Source of the DNA: Methylobacterium longum
Lineage (GTDB): Bacteria; Pseudomonadota; Alphaproteobacteria; Rhizobiales; Beijerinckiaceae
Direction of reading: 5' to 3'
NCBI RefSeq assembly: GCF_022179385.1
Contig: NZ_BPQS01000054.1
Location: forward strand, 1-33,401
DNA: 33,401 nucleotides
Notes under the pieces: model-generated
What the model was told of the DNA's origin: nothing
The model's input: the letters and a program-made list of their open reading frames with translations, nothing else
Database searches by the model: none
In this document: in pieces, positions 31,708 to 33,401 of the stretch
How the letters are laid out: every line of letters begins with the position of its first letter
How positions within the stretch are numbered: the first letter of the stretch is position 1
Made by a program: the position numbers and the translations under genes

Positions 31708-33152
31708 CCGGGGCGCTCGCGACGATCATGCGCGAGGGGCTCGCCCAGTCGGGCAGCCGAGTGGACGAGGCCTTCGGTCTCGGGATGTCGGGGCACGAGC
31801 TCGACGCGCACGCGGACCTCGTGGCGGGATTGCTGCGCGAGGCAGGCGTGCGTCCGCATGAGCCCGTGCACGTGAGCATCGGCAACCGGGCCCTGGATCT
31901 CGGGACGCTGCTCGGCGTCTGGCGGGTAGGGGCTGTCGCAGTGCCCGTGCATCGGACCGCCGCGCCGCTCACCCGCGCGGCGGTCGAGCGGGCGACGCGC
32001 GCCCGCTTCTTGGTCGATGGGCTCACCCTAGATACGATCGTGGACAAGGCGCCGCCTGAGCGGCCACTTCTGGATGGGGCTGCGCTCGTGGTCTTCACCT
32101 CGGGCAGCACCGGAGCACCGAAGGGCGTGGTGCTCGGGCACGATGCCCTGGCGCGCAAGCTCGCGGTCCTCGATCGGTTGCTGGACTTCCGTCCGGACGA
32201 TGTGGTCGTGGTCCCGCTCCAGTTGACGTTCATCTTCGGCATCTGGGCGAGCCTCCTTGCGATCCGCTCTGGGGCGACCCTCGTCCTCATCCCGAAATTC
32301 ACCCACGCGACGCTGTCGGGCCTGCTCGCGGCAGACGCGACCGTGCTCGCCGCGGTGCCGACAATGCTGCGGGCCTTGCTTGCCGATGGTGCTCCGCCGG
32401 GTCCTAAGCTCCGCGCGGTGCTGACCGGGGGCGAGGCGCTCAGCCCGTCCCTTGCCCAAGCGGCCTGCGGCAGCTGGCCGGACGCCGAGCTAATCGACCT
32501 CTACGGCTCGACCGAGACCGGCTCCTGCGACTTCTGCCACTGGCCGCGGGATGCCGCGGTGGCCGGGTCCATCGGTGTCCCGACAGAGGGCGTGTCGTTC
32601 CGCATAGTTCGAGACGACGGCACGCTGGCCCCTCCCGGCGAGGTGGGCGAGCTGCAGATCTGCACCGTGTGCGGCATGCTGGGCTACCTCGACAATGCCG
32701 AGCTGACCCAAGCCTCATTCGAGGCGAGTCACTTCAGAACGGGAGATCTCGCACGTCTGCGCCCGGACGGTCAGGTTGAGCTCGTCGGACGCTCGAAGGA
32801 GATCATCTCGCGTGGCGGCAACAAGATCTCGCCGCTGGAAATCGAGAACGCCCTCTGCGCGCATCCGGACGTCGCTGCAACCTTGTGCGCCGGCGTACCC
32901 GACGAACGTCTCGGCGAGGCGATCCACGCCGTAGTTGTGCTGAAGCCCGGGCTCGCGTTGACGGTGGACGAGCTCAGGCGCTGGGCGTCAGCCAACCTCG
33001 AACGCTACAAGGTGCCGGACGTGATCGTCTTCAGCGACGTGCTGCCATGTGGCGCGACCGGTAAGGCGAGCCGTGCGATGGTCAGTACGATCACACTGGT
33101 GTCCACCGACACTTCGACAGCGAGCATGCATCGCGCGCTGCCGGGGCTTTGA
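31704..33152 (+). CDS. Acyl-CoA synthetase (AMP-forming), short
   Basis: This 482-residue ANL-superfamily ligase activates a carboxylic acid through an acyl-adenylate to its CoA ester. It has the phosphate loop FTSGSTGAPKG (about 131-141), YGSTETG (about 285), HFRTGDLARLRPDGQVELVG then RSKEIISRGGNKISPLEIE (hinge and A8), and the catalytic Lys454 in CGATGKASR. It is shorter than usual (500-550 residues), because the N-terminal part is compact. It starts inside the hydratase stop codon. In context it would convert an imported short acid, perhaps acrylate, to the substrate of AcuI and the hydratase. Specificity is not readable from motifs. Confidence 0.88.
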   Translation: MTGALATIMREGLAQSGSRVDEAFGLGMSGHELDAHADLVAGLLREAGVRPHEPVHVSIGNRALDLGTLLGVWRVGAVAVPVHRTAAPLTRAAVERATRARFLVDGLTLDTIVDKAPPERPLLDGAALVVFTSGSTGAPKGVVLGHDALARKLAVLDRLLDFRPDDVVVVPLQLTFIFGIWASLLAIRSGATLVLIPKFTHATLSGLLAADATVLAAVPTMLRALLADGAPPGPKLRAVLTGGEALSPSLAQAACGSWPDAELIDLYGSTETGSCDFCHWPRDAAVAGSIGVPTEGVSFRIVRDDGTLAPPGEVGELQICTVCGMLGYLDNAELTQASFEASHFRTGDLARLRPDGQVELVGRSKEIISRGGNKISPLEIENALCAHPDVAATLCAGVPDERLGEAIHAVVVLKPGLALTVDELRRWASANLERYKVPDVIVFSDVLPCGATGKASRAMVSTITLVSTDTSTASMHRALPGL

Positions 33153-33202
33153 GCATCAGGTACTTAATCCCGTTTAGATCTGAACTCAAAACGGAGGAAA
33201 CG

Positions 33203-33298
33203 ATGCCGGTCCAGCATGCTCCCTCGCCCCCGGCTGAAGACGAAGCCTGCCCCTGTCGCGACGGCATGTTCGCCACCCGCGGCGCCGACCTGACCTGA
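33203..33298 (+). pseudogene. 5' fragment of an unknown gene cut by the right IS end
   Basis: An ATG at 33203 has an excellent ribosome site (CGGAGGAAACG) and starts a frame whose first 29 codons (MPVQHAPSPPAEDEACPCRD, then GMFATRGAD) precede the IS terminus at 33291. The stop at 33296 is supplied by the IS repeat. The fragment follows the ligase by 50 bp, so the interrupted gene was probably the next in the operon. Too little remains to identify it; the CPC motif near residue 16 may matter. Confidence 0.5.
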
Positions 33299-33310
33299 CC
33301 GGCTGGCTTT

Positions 33311-33343
33311 GGACCGGGCTGATTGAGAGGATCAGCCTGGACC
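33311..33343 (+). promoter_or_regulatory. Hairpin before the transposase start
   Basis: GGACCGGGCTGAT (33311-33323) pairs with ATCAGCCTGGACC (33331-33343), 11 of 13 positions, around the loop TGAGAGG. It lies directly upstream of the ribosome site of the OrfA-like gene. Many IS elements carry such a structure to block translation of the transposase from transcripts entering from outside. The same hairpin occurs in the left copy at 59-91. Confidence 0.5.
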
Positions 33344-33356
33344 AGAGGAGTTGGGG

Positions 33357-33401
33357 ATGAAGCGAGGACAGAGGCCGAGCGCGGAACAGGTCGTGCTGAT
33401 G
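33357..33401 (+). CDS. Transposase OrfA, N-terminal 15 codons (partial)
   Basis: Begins MKRGQRPSAEQVVLM after GAGGAGTTGGGG and continues past the window end. Same sequence as the partial frame at 45-1 on the minus strand. Resembles the N-terminus of IS3-family OrfA; the rest, including OrfB, is not visible. Confidence 0.6.
   Translation, partial: MKRGQRPSAEQVVLM

Larger units (their letters stand above)
33291..33401 (+). mobile_element. IS3-family-like insertion sequence, left terminus, partial
   Basis: This is identical, in inverted orientation, to bases 1-111. It begins TGACCTGACCGGCTGG, carries the hairpin at 33311-33343, and runs into the start of an OrfA-like gene at 33357. The element continues beyond the window. 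Its insertion truncates the small ORF at 33203. IS3-family membership is inferred from the terminal bases and 15 residues. Confidence 0.75.

Noticed and set aside
1..33401. CRISPR array
   Set aside because: No regularly spaced repeats with unique spacers; the tandem repeats found are contiguous without spacers.

Overview
The window is about 33.4 kb of GC-rich DNA. Gene content and codon use suggest a methylotrophic or rhizobial alphaproteobacterium of the Methylobacterium type. This is an inference from the strongly GC-biased third codon positions, an FhuF-type siderophore operon, SorAB, an AcuR/AcuI pair and REP-like intergenic sequence; no marker gene proves the genus. Both ends are the same 111 bp in inverted orientation: the terminus and first 15 codons of an IS3-family-like element reading out of the window on each side. 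The window is therefore either the interior of a region between two divergent IS copies, or an assembly contig that stops at the same repeat at both ends.

Left part (about 250-9,770). A 5'-truncated FucP/GluP-type sugar permease is followed by an SMP-30/gluconolactonase and a LacI-family regulator, the remains of a sugar or sugar-lactone locus. Next, on the minus strand, is a tightly coupled iron operon: RhtX-like MFS siderophore permease, FhuF-type ferric-siderophore reductase, and an ABC half-transporter. Small conserved genes follow: a hypothetical protein, a holin-like membrane protein, and a membrane-anchored protein with a sigma-70 region 1.1-like domain. A decayed histidine-kinase ATPase fragment lies among them. 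The block ends at tRNA-Arg(CCG). Short tandem repeats (12-16 bp units) recur throughout it.

Middle part (about 9,770-16,150). Downstream of the tRNA the DNA becomes a mosaic of fragments: an approximately 80-bp direct repeat 2.1 kb apart, a short SDR, a frameshifted alpha/beta hydrolase and an amidohydrolase remnant. Within it is an intact sulfite-oxidation module: SorA (molybdenum subunit), SorB (cytochrome c) and, one gene away, a YeiH-family putative sulfate exporter.

Right part (about 16,150-33,300). Two catabolic modules carry parallel parts lists. The first, on the minus strand and less GC-rich in places, has an orphan periplasmic binding protein, an MFS permease, a flavin reductase fused to an IclR-like ligand domain, a crotonase-fold protein lacking both catalytic glutamates, a class III CoA-transferase and a RutA-like FMN monooxygenase, with a divergent LysR regulator. 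The second, on the plus strand, has an AcuR-like TetR repressor, AcuI acrylyl-CoA reductase, a close paralogue of the same binding protein, an MFS permease, an enoyl-CoA hydratase with both glutamates, and an acyl-CoA ligase, in a coupled operon. Each module thus pairs a binding protein and permease with CoA activation, a crotonase and a redox step. The second most likely handles acrylate or a related short unsaturated acid. The substrate of the first is unknown. A dodecin gene sits between them. A possible, unproven theme of the right two thirds is catabolism of small (perhaps sulfur-containing) acids, with sulfite disposed of by SorAB.
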